A DNA stretch of 64,000 nt from G963663365 sp963663365 (GCA_963663365.2 CAXXIH010000001.1:1178001-1242000), one strand, 5' to 3'; numbered from the stretch's first letter, positions 18,522-28,410 are shown. The notes: generated by a model not told the origin, from the letters alone. A program made the numbers and translations.

Positions 18522-19945
18522 GACTTATCCTCCTTTGATTTTGAGGAGGACTTTTTCCCAAACCCTGCAACTGCATCGCGAAATGCATCGCCCCGCACTT
18601 CATAACTGGGGAATTGATCCCAACTCGTGCAGGCGGGAGAAAGCAGAAGTTGTTCGCCCGGTTGAGCGTCTGTGAGCGCGTCGTTTACGGCCTTTTCAAT
18701 ATTTTGGGAGATACGAATCGGAACAATATCCAACCATGTATCGGCCATTAGTTTTGCCGCCTCGCCGATTAAATAGACGCCGGCGACCTTGTTGGCCAGA
18801 CGGTCTGTTAATGGCTTGAGATCGTCGCCCTTGTGGCGTCCACCGGCAACCAATCGAACCGGACCGGGAAGAGAATCGAGAGCGGCGCAAACAGCATGCA
18901 CATTTGTTGCTTTTGAATCGTTGTAACAGGCCACGCCATTCACATCTTGGAGATACTCAAGCCGGTGTGGTTTTGGTTTATAAGATTCCAGGAGCGTCAA
19001 AGCCTGGCGTACGGCCAATCCCGAAGATATTACGACAGCCAAAGCGGCCATCGCATTCAAGCGGTGTTGGGGCAGGAGTTTTTTCCCAAACGGCCAATCG
19101 TATTCTTCCGGCCAGGCATCGCGTTTATCGACAATGGCGCGTCCATTCCAAGCCAAGTCGTCCGGTGAGTCGTCAACATCGCCGAATGTTAATAGTGCGG
19201 ATTCGGTTACCGGGTAGATGATGTCTAAGACGCCCGGACCCACCCATAAATCGTCGTTCGCCGTTTGGTTGGCGGCGATCAGAGTTTTGGTTTCGTAATA
19301 GGCGTTTACGCTGTCGTAGCGATCCAGATGATCGGGAGCCAAATTGGTAATTAGCGCCACATGAGGATGGAACCGATAGGAAGATTCCAATTGGAAACTG
19401 CTGATTTCCAATACGGCGGGAACCGGTCCATCGTGTAAGCCATCGAGAACCAACCGGCAGATGGGATACCCGACATTCCCGGCTGTATGACTTGGAAGGC
19501 CGCTGCCTTGCAAGACATGATCGATCATCGTGGTTACAGTGGTTTTCCCGTTTGTGCCGGTTACAGCTACCAAGGGACGTGTGCAAAAACTTGCCCCCAG
19601 TTCCAACTCGCTGTACCAGGGGATATTTTGGTTCTTGAAGAAGTCAAAGACAGGCCCTTTGGCGGCGATACCCGGACTGATAATGCTTAAGTTGATTTTT
19701 CCAGGGAATTGCTCCGGTCCGGTGGCCGTGCCTTTTATTTCATTGGCGATTTCTTTTGGAAGTTTCGCAAGAACATCTTGGGAACAATCGTAGATCCAGA
19801 CTTTTGCACCTTCCCGCAGAAGTAATTCCGCTGCGGCCAGCCCGCTTCGAGCGGCGCCGGCAACAAGCACATTTCTCCCCTTAAGCCCTTCCAGAGGTGG
19901 AGGGATTGTGGCTGGGACAGGAACGGTTGCTGGAAGAATCGCCAT
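18518..19945 (-). CDS. murD: UDP-MurNAc-L-Ala--D-Glu ligase
   Basis: 475 residues from the ATG at 19945, 9 nt past AAGGAAG; the frame is open 23 codons further but those overlap mraY. It adds D-Glu to the growing stem peptide. The N-terminal domain reads LVAGAARSGLAAAELL, the ATPase VTGTNGKTTVTTM, followed by APDHLDRYDS and YNDSKATNVHA. Residues 1-20 are a Pro/Val-rich extension not seen in most MurD proteins. Confidence 0.96.
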   Translation of the reverse strand: MAILPATVPVPATIPPPLEGLKGRNVLVAGAARSGLAAAELLLREGAKVWIYDCSQDVLAKLPKEIANEIKGTATGPEQFPGKINLSIISPGIAAKGPVFDFFKNQNIPWYSELELGASFCTRPLVAVTGTNGKTTVTTMIDHVLQGSGLPSHTAGNVGYPICRLVLDGLHDGPVPAVLEISSFQLESSYRFHPHVALITNLAPDHLDRYDSVNAYYETKTLIAANQTANDDLWVGPGVLDIIYPVTESALLTFGDVDDSPDDLAWNGRAIVDKRDAWPEEYDWPFGKKLLPQHRLNAMAALAVVISSGLAVRQALTLLESYKPKPHRLEYLQDVNGVACYNDSKATNVHAVCAALDSLPGPVRLVAGGRHKGDDLKPLTDRLANKVAGVYLIGEAAKLMADTWLDIVPIRISQNIEKAVNDALTDAQPGEQLLLSPACTSWDQFPSYEVRGDAFRDAVAGFGKKSSSKSKEDKS

Positions 19946-19956
19946 TTTTTTCTTCC

Positions 19957-21093
19957 TTATCGAGTTTTCAACGTGGCCAAGCCGAGCGCTGCGAAAATGG
20001 CAGCAAGTATCCAAAACCGAATAACGATTTTGGATTCAGCCCAGCCGAGACGTTGATAGTGATGGTGAATAGGAGCGACCAAGAAAAGCCGCTTGCCTCC
20101 ACGAAATTTGAATGAACCAACTTGAAGTAAAACGCTAAGTGCTTCGATAACGAAAATGCCGCCGATAATCGGCAGCAGAAGCTCGTGTTTTGTGAAAATC
20201 GCCATTAAACCCAACGCGCCGCCCAATGCTAAAGAACCAGTATCACCCATGAATACTTCGGCGGGATGACTATTGAACCAAAGAAATGCCATCGAAGCGC
20301 CTACGAGAGCCGCGCCGAATACGGTCAACTCTCCGGCGTGTTCGATATAGAGAATGTTGAGATAGCGGCTCCAATCGATACGTCCGGCGATATAGGCCAA
20401 TGCCGAAAAAGCAACTCCGGCAATGATTACACAGCCTGCCGCCAAACCATCGAGGCCATCTGTCAGATTTACGGCATTGCTTGTGCCGGTGATGACCAAG
20501 GCCACAAAGGGAACATATAAAATCGAGAGAGGGATATAGACATTCTTGAAGAAGGGCAGGGCAACATCGGTGGAATGTTCCGGGAAGAACTTCCCGGCCG
20601 TTACGATATAAATGCCAACCAATAAACCAAGAACAAACTGGACTCCCAACTTGGCCTTTCCTGAGACTCCCTTATGGTTTTGCAGCAAAAGTTTCCGGAA
20701 ATCGTCGGCCATGCCCAAAAGTCCGAGCGCGATGGTTACTGAAAGAACAATCCAGATAAGATTGTTATCCAAACGCCCCCAAAGCAGCGTCGAGATAATA
20801 ATGCAGGCCAAAATAAGCACTCCTCCCATAGTGGGGGTGCCGGCCTTATGTTCGTGTTGTTCGAGTACTGCCTTGGCGTGCTCGCCGAGTTTGTGTGAGG
20901 TCTCGGTGCCGTTGGCCGCACGTATGGTTTGACCGATACGCAGCCGTTTTAGAATGCTAATCATCCGTGGGCCGATAAGCACACCGATCAGCATGGCTGT
21001 AACGCCAGCCATGGCAGCGCGGAATGTGATGTATTGAATGACGTTCAATGCACCGAAATGATCTGAAAGTGGATAAAGGAGCCAGTATGCCAT
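19957..21093 (-). CDS. mraY: Phospho-MurNAc-pentapeptide transferase
   Basis: 378 residues, ten membrane helices. Transfers phospho-MurNAc-pentapeptide to undecaprenyl phosphate, making lipid I. Conserved cytoplasmic loops are present: GTPTMGGVL, LGMADDFRK (Mg-binding Asp pair), NLTDGLDGLAAG, HPAEVFMGDTGSLALGG and APIHHHYQRLGW. The start codon overlaps the murF stop. Confidence 0.97.
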   Translation of the reverse strand: MAYWLLYPLSDHFGALNVIQYITFRAAMAGVTAMLIGVLIGPRMISILKRLRIGQTIRAANGTETSHKLGEHAKAVLEQHEHKAGTPTMGGVLILACIIISTLLWGRLDNNLIWIVLSVTIALGLLGMADDFRKLLLQNHKGVSGKAKLGVQFVLGLLVGIYIVTAGKFFPEHSTDVALPFFKNVYIPLSILYVPFVALVITGTSNAVNLTDGLDGLAAGCVIIAGVAFSALAYIAGRIDWSRYLNILYIEHAGELTVFGAALVGASMAFLWFNSHPAEVFMGDTGSLALGGALGLMAIFTKHELLLPIIGGIFVIEALSVLLQVGSFKFRGGKRLFLVAPIHHHYQRLGWAESKIVIRFWILAAIFAALGLATLKTR

Positions 21094-22511
21094 TAGTTCT
21101 GTGCCTCCTTTGCCGTCTCCGGGATGAGTCCCTCAACGACTTTTTCCATCGTCATACCCCGCGATCCTTTGACCAGAACCACGTCACCTGCGTTGAGCAA
21201 AGGTAAAAGAGCGTCAACGGCTTCTTGTGTGTTTTTGCATAAATGCACGGCGGCGGTTTGCATTCCCGCGCTTAATGCTCCATCCGCAGTACGTTTTGAG
21301 CGTGCCCCAACCGCAAATAGGCAATCGATTCCCGCTTGGCCGATTGATTTTCCTAATTCGTAATGGAGTTTTTCGGAAATATCGCCAAGTTCGAACATGT
21401 CTCCGGCCACAATAATCCGGCGTATAGCGGGCAGGCCTTGCAGTGTTTCTAAAGCCGCCGAAAACGAAGCCGGATTGGCGTTGTAAGTATCATCAATAAT
21501 CCGTGCTCCGCCTGCGGTTTTCTTTATGCTGAAGCGCCCGGCCATGCCGGTGTAATTTTGAAGTGCGGTCTGACGCTTTTGCGGAGAGATTTCAAATAAT
21601 TCTCCGACCGCCCAAGCTGCTAATGCGTTTTTGAATTGGTGCCGTCCCGGGGATTGCAGACTTACCGGATAGCCTTTACCTCGCGCAATGATTTCGCCCT
21701 GGGCACATCCGTTTTCGTTATAACGTGTGACGATTCCTGAGACGGAAGCGTGTTGTTCCAGTCCATACGTAAGGACTTTGCCGCACCGGCCCGCAAAATA
21801 ACTGCAAAGTGGTGTATCGACATTGAGAATTGCCCATCCGGTGGGGCGGACCGCATCGAGAAGCTTGGCTTTTTCACGAGCGACGCCTTCCAGGCTGCCC
21901 AAGCGATCCAGATGAACGTACGTAATGCCTACCATTACCCCGACCTGAGGTTGACTGGCATGAAGCAACTGGTCCATTTCGCCCGGACGATCAATACCCA
22001 ATTCGACGACAATGGCGCGGTGATGCTCTTGGGCGCCCAGGATTGTTTTCGGAACGCCGATTACGTTGTTCTCGTTTTTGAGTGTTTCACAAATGGGGAA
22101 ATCTTCTTTTAATACACTGGCAATGAGGCGGCGCGTGCTGCTTTTCCCGACACTTCCGGTCACTGCGATGACGGGGATGTCCAGTCGATGACGGTGCCAG
22201 CGGGCAAGATCGCCATAAGCCATGAGTGTGTCGGAAACCGCCACCACGTGAACATCGGCCACATCCAAAAAGTCGATCTGTTTTTTTAGGTATTCTTCAG
22301 AGACGATTAAAATCGATGAGCCGCTTTCGATGGCTTTACCGATAAAATCGTGACCGTCGTAATGTTCGCCCTGGAGCGCGACAAATACGTCTTTGGATTT
22401 AAGTGACCGTGTATCGGTACAGATATCGTTTGCGCAGGACGGACCGGTTCCATATACCAGTCTTCCACTTGTGGCCTGAAGAATATCCTCGAGGGTCCAA
22501 ATCTGACTCAT
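21093..22511 (-). CDS. murF: UDP-MurNAc-tripeptide--D-Ala-D-Ala ligase
   Basis: 472 residues. Completes the cytoplasmic pentapeptide by adding D-Ala-D-Ala. N-terminal MurF domain (DTRSLKSKDVFVALQGEHYDGHDF), ATPase loop TGSVGKSSTRRLI (a Ser where MurF usually has Thr after the Lys), ELGIDRPGEM and IIDDTYNANPASFSAALETL. Four-bp overlaps join it to murE and mraY. The D-Ala-D-Ala ligase that supplies its substrate is not in this cluster. Confidence 0.96.
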   Translation of the reverse strand: MSQIWTLEDILQATSGRLVYGTGPSCANDICTDTRSLKSKDVFVALQGEHYDGHDFIGKAIESGSSILIVSEEYLKKQIDFLDVADVHVVAVSDTLMAYGDLARWHRHRLDIPVIAVTGSVGKSSTRRLIASVLKEDFPICETLKNENNVIGVPKTILGAQEHHRAIVVELGIDRPGEMDQLLHASQPQVGVMVGITYVHLDRLGSLEGVAREKAKLLDAVRPTGWAILNVDTPLCSYFAGRCGKVLTYGLEQHASVSGIVTRYNENGCAQGEIIARGKGYPVSLQSPGRHQFKNALAAWAVGELFEISPQKRQTALQNYTGMAGRFSIKKTAGGARIIDDTYNANPASFSAALETLQGLPAIRRIIVAGDMFELGDISEKLHYELGKSIGQAGIDCLFAVGARSKRTADGALSAGMQTAAVHLCKNTQEAVDALLPLLNAGDVVLVKGSRGMTMEKVVEGLIPETAKEAQN

Positions 22512-23992
22512 GCTTTTCCCCCCATCCCGGCCAATAAAGCACGTACAACTTGGCGGTCGTCAAAAGGATGTTTTGTCGTGCCAATCGTCTGGTAGGTTTC
22601 ATGTCCTTTTCCGGCCACGACGAAAATGTCGCCCGGTTCAAGGCGTTGAAGTCCTTTTTGAATGGCCTTGCGGCGGTCCGGTTCAACTTCATATCGTTCC
22701 CGGCCTGAAGTCATACCGGCTTCGATATCGCAGATGATTTTTTGAGGATCCTCAGTGCGCGGATTATCACTTGTTACGATTACCCAATCACTGAAGCGTA
22801 AGGAGATTTCGCCCATTTCCGGGCGTTTGGTTTTATCGCGGTCTCCACCGCATCCCATAAGCGTGATGAGTTTGCGGTGCGACAGCCCCGACATCGTCGT
22901 GAGGACTTTTTCGAGTCCATCCGGCGTGTGGGCGTAGTCGACAACAATGGTTGCGCCGGTACTGTTTTCAATGCTTTCAAGACGCCCGGGAACGCTTCGT
23001 TGTGCAGCCAAACCTTCCGCGATGGCTTCTAAAGGAAGGGCCAAGGCTAAAGCCAGGGCGCAAACACCAAGTAAATTCTCCAGATTGTGGTGTCCGATTA
23101 GCGCAGACTCGATTTGTATTGAGCCCCATGGTGAGACGAGGCGGAATCGAGTTCCCTCACGGTCAAGGTGGACATCTTCAGCACGGACATCCGCATCTTG
23201 GTCAATCGCATAGCCGATTCGTTGCTCGGCATCCATTTGCTCGAAGATTTTGCGTCCCGCATCATGATCGAGGTTGATGGCTCCGCGCCCGTCCAGAAAC
23301 TCGGTAAATAGGCGGGCTTTGGCAGCCAGGTAGTCCTCCATAGTAGGGTGGAAATCAAGATGGTCATGAGAAAGGTTGGTGAACATGGCCGCGCTGAAAC
23401 GCAAGCCGTCCACACGGTGCAAAGCCAGCGCATGTGAAGAGACTTCAAGCACGGCATGGCGCATCCCCGCGTCAACCATTTCGCGCAATGTGCGATGCAG
23501 GTCCAACGCTAAGGGAGTTGTATTCGGTGCGTTTTTGATCGAGCCCGGCCAGCGGTACTCAATCGTGCCCATAACACCACAAGAAATACCGGCTTTGGTC
23601 CAGATCGATTCCAGCAGATAAGTGGAACTGGTTTTGCCGTTCGAACCGGTAATGCCCACGAGCTGCAAGTCATTTGCGGGATGCCGAAAGTAGTTGGCTG
23701 AGAGTGTGGGGAGTGCGCACAGCGTGTCATCGACCACGATTTGGGCAAGCGGCAATCCCGGGCAGACCGTTTCAACAATTGCGGCCACTCCCCCCTGCTC
23801 GGCGATGCCGGGAAGGTAATCGTGCCCATCGGTCCGCGTGCCGCGCAGAGCTATAAACCATGCGCCGGGTGTGACCTGACGGGAATCGATGCAAAGGGAT
23901 TCTACTGTCTCGGGCAAATCACCACAGACTTCGGTAATTGCAACACCGGATAGCAAATCCGCCGCATTTATGGCGCACTTTTCCTCAACCAT
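22508..23992 (-). CDS. murE: UDP-MurNAc-L-Ala-D-Glu--meso-DAP ligase
   Basis: 494 residues. Adds the third amino acid of the stem peptide. The ATPase loop is GITGSNGKTSSTYLLE, followed by TTPLALDLHRTLREM and EVSSHALALHRVDGL. Near residue 410 the motif is TSDNPRTEDP: DNPR marks diaminopimelate-specific MurE, as in Gram-negative bacteria, rather than the lysine-specific type. The murE-ftsI gap (23993-24096) is one of the few spaces in the operon. Confidence 0.96.
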   Translation of the reverse strand: MVEEKCAINAADLLSGVAITEVCGDLPETVESLCIDSRQVTPGAWFIALRGTRTDGHDYLPGIAEQGGVAAIVETVCPGLPLAQIVVDDTLCALPTLSANYFRHPANDLQLVGITGSNGKTSSTYLLESIWTKAGISCGVMGTIEYRWPGSIKNAPNTTPLALDLHRTLREMVDAGMRHAVLEVSSHALALHRVDGLRFSAAMFTNLSHDHLDFHPTMEDYLAAKARLFTEFLDGRGAINLDHDAGRKIFEQMDAEQRIGYAIDQDADVRAEDVHLDREGTRFRLVSPWGSIQIESALIGHHNLENLLGVCALALALALPLEAIAEGLAAQRSVPGRLESIENSTGATIVVDYAHTPDGLEKVLTTMSGLSHRKLITLMGCGGDRDKTKRPEMGEISLRFSDWVIVTSDNPRTEDPQKIICDIEAGMTSGRERYEVEPDRRKAIQKGLQRLEPGDIFVVAGKGHETYQTIGTTKHPFDDRQVVRALLAGMGGKA

Positions 23993-24096
23993 GACCCAAT
24001 CCTTCCGAACCCACGCCCAAAATTCCCGTTGGTCTTGTCGTTAAAGCTCGGCAAATGCAACACGCCACCGGCACAAAGCGCCGGAAAGGCATGAAA

Positions 24097-26223
24097 TTAA
24101 TTTCTGCTTACAATCGCGCGCGAATCTTTCACGGCGGAATCAACTTCCGTATCCGGATTAAATGTAAGTTTGCCGAGGGAGTTGTGTTCGAACTTCTCAC
24201 CTGGCGCAATGCTCTGTTTTGTAATAAATCCCCGGCTTCCCTGAATCTCCGCATCAACGCCTGTTTCTGACAAAAGATAAATGCATTCACGAAGAGGAAT
24301 GCCACGTAAGTTAGGCATCTTTCCGTAGGCGATATCGGCGCGTGCGTCTTCAAGGCGCTGTGCCAAGTCCTCGGCGGGTATTTCCGCTTTGGCCAATTGG
24401 GTTCCTGTTTCGGGAATGACTTCTTCGATTTCCTCAGGGTGAGAAGGCAAAAGTCCCCAATAGGGAATCAACGCCTCTGCAATCTCTTTAAATACCGGTC
24501 CCGCCAAAGCGCCGCCGTATTTACCCTTTTGAGGTTTGCTGATTAAGGTGTAAATAACGATACGTGGGTTATCGGCGGGGAAATAACCGGCCAAAGATGC
24601 ATTCCGTTTGCCTTTTTCATATCCGCCACCCTCGGGCTTGGCCACTTGAGCCGTACCGGTCTTCGCAGCGATACGATAACCGGGAATTTTAATGTCGCGG
24701 GCTGTCCCTCGTGCTTGCGGATCATCAGAATCGGTATGGTTTTCGGTAACATCGGTGAGGATTTCTGTGATCGTCTTGCAGACCGATTCCGGGATAACTC
24801 TTGTCCGTTCGGGTGTCGGTTTGGGATGAAACTCTCCATTGATGCTATTGAGATATCCCAAAGCCAAATGGGGCGTAACCAGATACCCGCCATTGGCGAA
24901 AGCCGCATAAGCTCGCGCAATCTGGACGACATTTGCGGACATTTCCTGACCATAGGGGACAGAACCGATGGAGAGTGCACTCCATGAAGCGACCGGATGC
25001 AAATCGCCGGGCTGTTCACTGGGAAGGTCGATACCGGATTGCCGGCCGAATCCAAAACGCTGAAGTGATTGATAGGTTAGTTCATTACCCATCAACTGCG
25101 CGATTTTGACTGTCCCGATGTTTGAAGAACAAACCAGGATGTCATGGACTGTGAGATCGCCGAAATCGTGAATATCGTCGCGCAAGGTACGCATGATGCG
25201 TCCGGATCTCGGATTGCGCATTACATAGTTGCCTTTTTCGCAATAGAAGACTGTATCCGGCTGGACAAAGCCTTTTTCAAGTGCCATAGAAACAACGAAT
25301 GGCTTTACCACAGAGCCAGGTTCAAATTTGTCGGTTATGACACGTGGTTTGCGTTCAAATGCTGTGACTTGGTTGAAACGATTGGGATCGAAATCGGGAG
25401 TTTGGCACAGAGCCAGAATTTGCCCCGTATAGGGTTCCATGACGATGGCCATGCCCTGTTCCGCTTCGGATTCCTCTACAGCTTTTTTCAGCGCCTTCTC
25501 GGTTCGGAACTGAATGTAACTATCGAGCGATAGAACGAGTGTTTGGCCTTGGGCATCGACTGAACGGGTCCAATCGTTTTCTGACAGGAAAACACGTTTC
25601 CGGTCAACCGGCAGCCGGACTTTAACATCAGCGCCCCGCAAACGGACATCATATTCTCTCTCGATGCCGTGCATTCCTTGCAGGTCGTCGTTGACGTAAC
25701 CGAGAGCTGTGGAGGCAAGACTTTCTTGGGGATAGTAACGTCCTGCTTCTCGTTCAAGATGTATTCCTTTCAGGGGCGGGGATGCGGATACGATGAGATC
25801 ATGGGCATCCTTTTCGATAAAACGCTCCAGGGGAATAGCCTTCAGTTTAGATTTTTTAATACGGTCTAATTGCCCGGCTTTTGTTTTTTCATTCCATTCC
25901 AGGATTTTTCCCAGCCGGTCTACAAGTTGGCGAAGATCGACTTGATTTTCGGGATCGGAAACCGTTTGGATGTCAATATTGACGTTCCAGCGGGTGCGGT
26001 TCATTGCCAAAGGGCGAAGATTGCGGTCCGTAATGGCTCCCCGCCGGGCTTCAATAACTTTGTCGCCCCAATGCATACGGGTTTTTGCATCATCACCGTC
26101 TTGATGGCAAATAACCTGGAGATAGTAGAGCCGGCCCAAAAGGAACACATGCATGACAGCCACGAGCACACCGATTGCGACAAGCCTGAATTTTATGCTG
26201 TTTTGAGATGTCTTGTTTCTCAT
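24097..26223 (-). CDS. ftsI: Septal transpeptidase FtsI (PBP3) with PASTA-like tail
   Basis: 708 residues. A single membrane helix (about 12-32) precedes the pedestal domain and the class B penicillin-binding domain: SxxK in FEPGSVVKPF, SxN in CSSNIGT, and KTGTAQVAKPEGG. The enzyme crosslinks septal peptidoglycan with FtsW. After about residue 620 comes a PASTA-like module (MPNLRGIPLRECIYLLSETG), more common in Gram-positive PBP2x and Spo-type proteins but also seen in several Gram-negative phyla. Overlaps ftsL by 4 bp. Confidence 0.94.
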   Translation of the reverse strand: MRNKTSQNSIKFRLVAIGVLVAVMHVFLLGRLYYLQVICHQDGDDAKTRMHWGDKVIEARRGAITDRNLRPLAMNRTRWNVNIDIQTVSDPENQVDLRQLVDRLGKILEWNEKTKAGQLDRIKKSKLKAIPLERFIEKDAHDLIVSASPPLKGIHLEREAGRYYPQESLASTALGYVNDDLQGMHGIEREYDVRLRGADVKVRLPVDRKRVFLSENDWTRSVDAQGQTLVLSLDSYIQFRTEKALKKAVEESEAEQGMAIVMEPYTGQILALCQTPDFDPNRFNQVTAFERKPRVITDKFEPGSVVKPFVVSMALEKGFVQPDTVFYCEKGNYVMRNPRSGRIMRTLRDDIHDFGDLTVHDILVCSSNIGTVKIAQLMGNELTYQSLQRFGFGRQSGIDLPSEQPGDLHPVASWSALSIGSVPYGQEMSANVVQIARAYAAFANGGYLVTPHLALGYLNSINGEFHPKPTPERTRVIPESVCKTITEILTDVTENHTDSDDPQARGTARDIKIPGYRIAAKTGTAQVAKPEGGGYEKGKRNASLAGYFPADNPRIVIYTLISKPQKGKYGGALAGPVFKEIAEALIPYWGLLPSHPEEIEEVIPETGTQLAKAEIPAEDLAQRLEDARADIAYGKMPNLRGIPLRECIYLLSETGVDAEIQGSRGFITKQSIAPGEKFEHNSLGKLTFNPDTEVDSAVKDSRAIVSRN

Positions 26224-26621
26224 GGTGCCGCTTGTTCCGGGTTCTGCCTAACCAAGGCGGGCCGTTCGGCCGGCGCCAATTCAGGCCGTTCCTCTTCTAT
26301 TAGTTCTGCAATTCGTTCCAGCGAAGAGAGTTTTTCAACTTCGTTCTTCTTGCGGTTCAGTTCTTCTTCTATTTGGACTTTTTTATTCACCAACTCCGTG
26401 ATGAGGTAGGATTGACGTTTCTTTTCCAAACTTTGAAAAACAGCAAACAGCACAGTGCCCAATGCGGCGACAATGCAGAGCTCGGCCAACAGCCACTGCA
26501 TCCACCCCATCCAACGGGGTGGTGTGCGGTCGCTTTTTTTGCGCCTCGCTTTCGGTTGTGTTTTAGACTTTGGCTCTGTGCGCCCCATGACCGCCGTTTC
26601 CTCAACCCGGGGGTGGTTCAC
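26220..26621 (-). CDS. ftsL: FtsL-like division protein
   Basis: 133 residues. A basic, Lys/Arg-rich cytoplasmic head (KSKTQPKARRKKSDR) is followed by one membrane helix (about 44-66) and a heptad-rich coiled coil (KKVQIEEELNRKKNEVEKLSSLERIAELI), the plan of FtsL, which pairs with FtsB/FtsQ. Sequence identity in this family is low; assignment rests on topology and on its position between rsmH and ftsI. GTG 26621 overlaps the rsmH stop (GTGA); an ATG at 26588 is an alternative start. Confidence 0.75.
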   Translation of the reverse strand: MNHPRVEETAVMGRTEPKSKTQPKARRKKSDRTPPRWMGWMQWLLAELCIVAALGTVLFAVFQSLEKKRQSYLITELVNKKVQIEEELNRKKNEVEKLSSLERIAELIEEERPELAPAERPALVRQNPEQAAP

Positions 26622-27586
26622 TCGTTTGCTGCCGTCTTCCGAATTGCTCTTAATTTTGCGCTTCGGGCTCTGGGATTTATTTCCAACTCGTCCATGCCCG
26701 GACGAATAGGTTTTCTCGTTATGCTTTGGCCGTCACTTTTAACCGGCGGCGGGACCGGCAGGCCGGGAGGTGCATCCACGCGGCCCTCTCGTTCCCGGAA
26801 GAAGTGTTTGACGATCCGGTCTTCGAGACTGTGGTAACTAATGACTGCAAATCGTCCGTCTTGTGCCAAATGCCCCCAAATCGCGTGAAGTCCTTCTTCC
26901 AGTGCGCTGAGTTCGTCATTAATGGCAATGCGCAGAGCCTGAAAGGTGCGTGTTGCGGGATCGATGCCTGCTTTCGGGCGTGAACCGAGTACGCTATAGA
27001 CGATATCTTTAAGTTCCTCTGTTGTGGAAACCGGTTTTGATTTTCTTCGTTCGCAAACAACCCTGGCAATCCGTCGTGCTTGCCGTTCTTCTCCATATTG
27101 TTTGAGAATTTGCGCCAACTCGTTTTCTGAAGCTGTGTTGAGCAGATCGGCTGCGGTTGTTCCCTGGCTCCGGTCCATGCGCATGTCCAGCGGGCCATTC
27201 TGTTTGAAACTAAAACCGCGTTCTGGTGAATCGACTTGAGGTGAGGAGAAGCCAAGGTCAAGCAGGGCGATGTCGATAGGCCCGCATTCCAATTCCTCCA
27301 AGACATCGTCCGCATCGCGAAATGATGCACAGACAAGATGGAGACGGCATTTGCTTTCCCGCAATTGGAACTCCGCTTTGGATAGGGCGGACTCATCTTG
27401 GTCGATCCCGACCAAACATCCATCCGGCCCCAGACGTCCCGCGATTGCGGCGGCATGGCCTCCGCAACCCAGGGTTCCATCGAGCGCAGTTTCACCCTCT
27501 TGAGGTTGGAGAAGCTCCATAACCTCGGCCAGGAGTACCGGGATATGGCCGGGATGTTCCATCGCTTCATAACAATGCCGTATCAC
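26618..27586 (-). CDS. rsmH: 16S rRNA m4C1402 methyltransferase RsmH (MraW)
   Basis: 322 residues. Methylates N4 of C1402 in the 16S decoding centre. Signatures are HIPVLLAEVMELLQP, DGTLGCGGHA (SAM-binding loop), LLDLGFSSPQVDSPERGFSF, PLDMRMD, TFQALRIAINDEL and ISYHSLEDRIVK. GTG 27586 overlaps the mraZ stop; an ATG eight codons in (MEHPGHIPVLL) also fits the usual N-terminus. Confidence 0.96.
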   Translation of the reverse strand: MIRHCYEAMEHPGHIPVLLAEVMELLQPQEGETALDGTLGCGGHAAAIAGRLGPDGCLVGIDQDESALSKAEFQLRESKCRLHLVCASFRDADDVLEELECGPIDIALLDLGFSSPQVDSPERGFSFKQNGPLDMRMDRSQGTTAADLLNTASENELAQILKQYGEERQARRIARVVCERRKSKPVSTTEELKDIVYSVLGSRPKAGIDPATRTFQALRIAINDELSALEEGLHAIWGHLAQDGRFAVISYHSLEDRIVKHFFREREGRVDAPPGLPVPPPVKSDGQSITRKPIRPGMDELEINPRARSAKLRAIRKTAANE

Positions 27587-28110
27587 TCAACGCTCACGCC
27601 GCTGCCCTGTTCCTTGTCCGCCTCGGAAACAGACGGTGAGGCATTTAGAGCGCGGCTCAATACATATTCAAAAGTGCTGTTTATTTCAGCGTCCGATGTT
27701 CTTTCTTCTGCTTGATAGAGCGCCGGACTCCAAAGTTCGATCTTGTCAAAGTCACCGATGAGAATGACTTCACCATCCAGAAATGCGTATTTGCGCATTT
27801 CTTCGGGGATGGAGGCGCGCCCTTGGGTGTCCGGTTTCATCGGGACGGCACTGCCAAAAAAGGCGCGGCGCATTCTTCGGTCTTTTTGGGAGAATGATGG
27901 GAGGCGGTGCACCGCTTCGGCCAATGTCAGCCAACGGCTCCTCGGAAACAGCGCGAGACTGTTATCGAACCATTTCACAAGGATCGGTTCCTCGTCTTCG
28001 AGGCCGCTACGGAGCTGATTCGGAATAACCAAACGGCCTTTGGCATCCAGCGGCCGCCGGTATGAACCGAATAATACGGGCGTTTTCTCCTCCATCTTGG
28101 TCCCACGCAT
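27583..28110 (-). CDS. mraZ: Transcriptional regulator MraZ
   Basis: 175 residues with two SpoVT/AbrB-type DNA-binding halves, each with its signature: LDAKGRLVIPNQLR (about 22-35) and PDTQGRASIPEEMRKYA (about 95-110). MraZ forms a ring and, in E. coli, represses its own dcw operon through TGGG repeats upstream. First gene of this operon. The C-terminal 25 residues are a Ser/Glu-rich extension. ATG at 28110 or 28095 could start it. Confidence 0.93.
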   Translation of the reverse strand: MRGTKMEEKTPVLFGSYRRPLDAKGRLVIPNQLRSGLEDEEPILVKWFDNSLALFPRSRWLTLAEAVHRLPSFSQKDRRMRRAFFGSAVPMKPDTQGRASIPEEMRKYAFLDGEVILIGDFDKIELWSPALYQAEERTSDAEINSTFEYVLSRALNASPSVSEADKEQGSGVSVE

Positions 28111-28173
28111 TGCGGAGCAGTCTTGTTTGGCCTAAAGACGCTGCCGCAGATTGCCACAAACCAGCAAGCCTTT

Positions 28174-28189
28174 GTGGGAAAAAGTGGAT
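28174..28189. promoter_or_regulatory. Possible MraZ operator
   Basis: GTGGGA (28174-28179) and GTGGAT (28184-28189) repeat at a 10-bp step on the plus strand, 64 bp upstream of mraZ. Known MraZ boxes are TGGGN repeats with the same 10-bp spacing. Only two copies are seen and the second is imperfect. Confidence 0.35.
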
Positions 28190-28228
28190 ACTTCCTCCTA
28201 AGATTGGTTTTTGCTGGTTCGAACTACC

Positions 28229-28258
28229 AATCTACACCACCACGTGATCTCTCGTCAA
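28229..28258 (-). promoter_or_regulatory. Candidate promoter of the dcw operon
   Basis: On the minus strand TTGACG (28258-28253), an 18-bp spacer and TAGATT (28234-28229) form a fair sigma-70 promoter. The spacer holds the palindrome CACGTG. It is 119 bp upstream of mraZ. The rest of the 28111-28410 divergent gap shows no further signal for rsmA. Confidence 0.45.
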
Positions 28259-28410
28259 GCGCTTTTCTTAATTAAAAGGAGACATAAATTAAGAATTGAG
28301 TGATAGTTAAGTGCTCATATGTACAATTAAATGTGCACAAATCGCCCTGTTATTTTTTTGCTGTAGAATGGTTTCCTTTTCACAGCCGATGGCGCAAAAC
28401 TCTGTACTTC

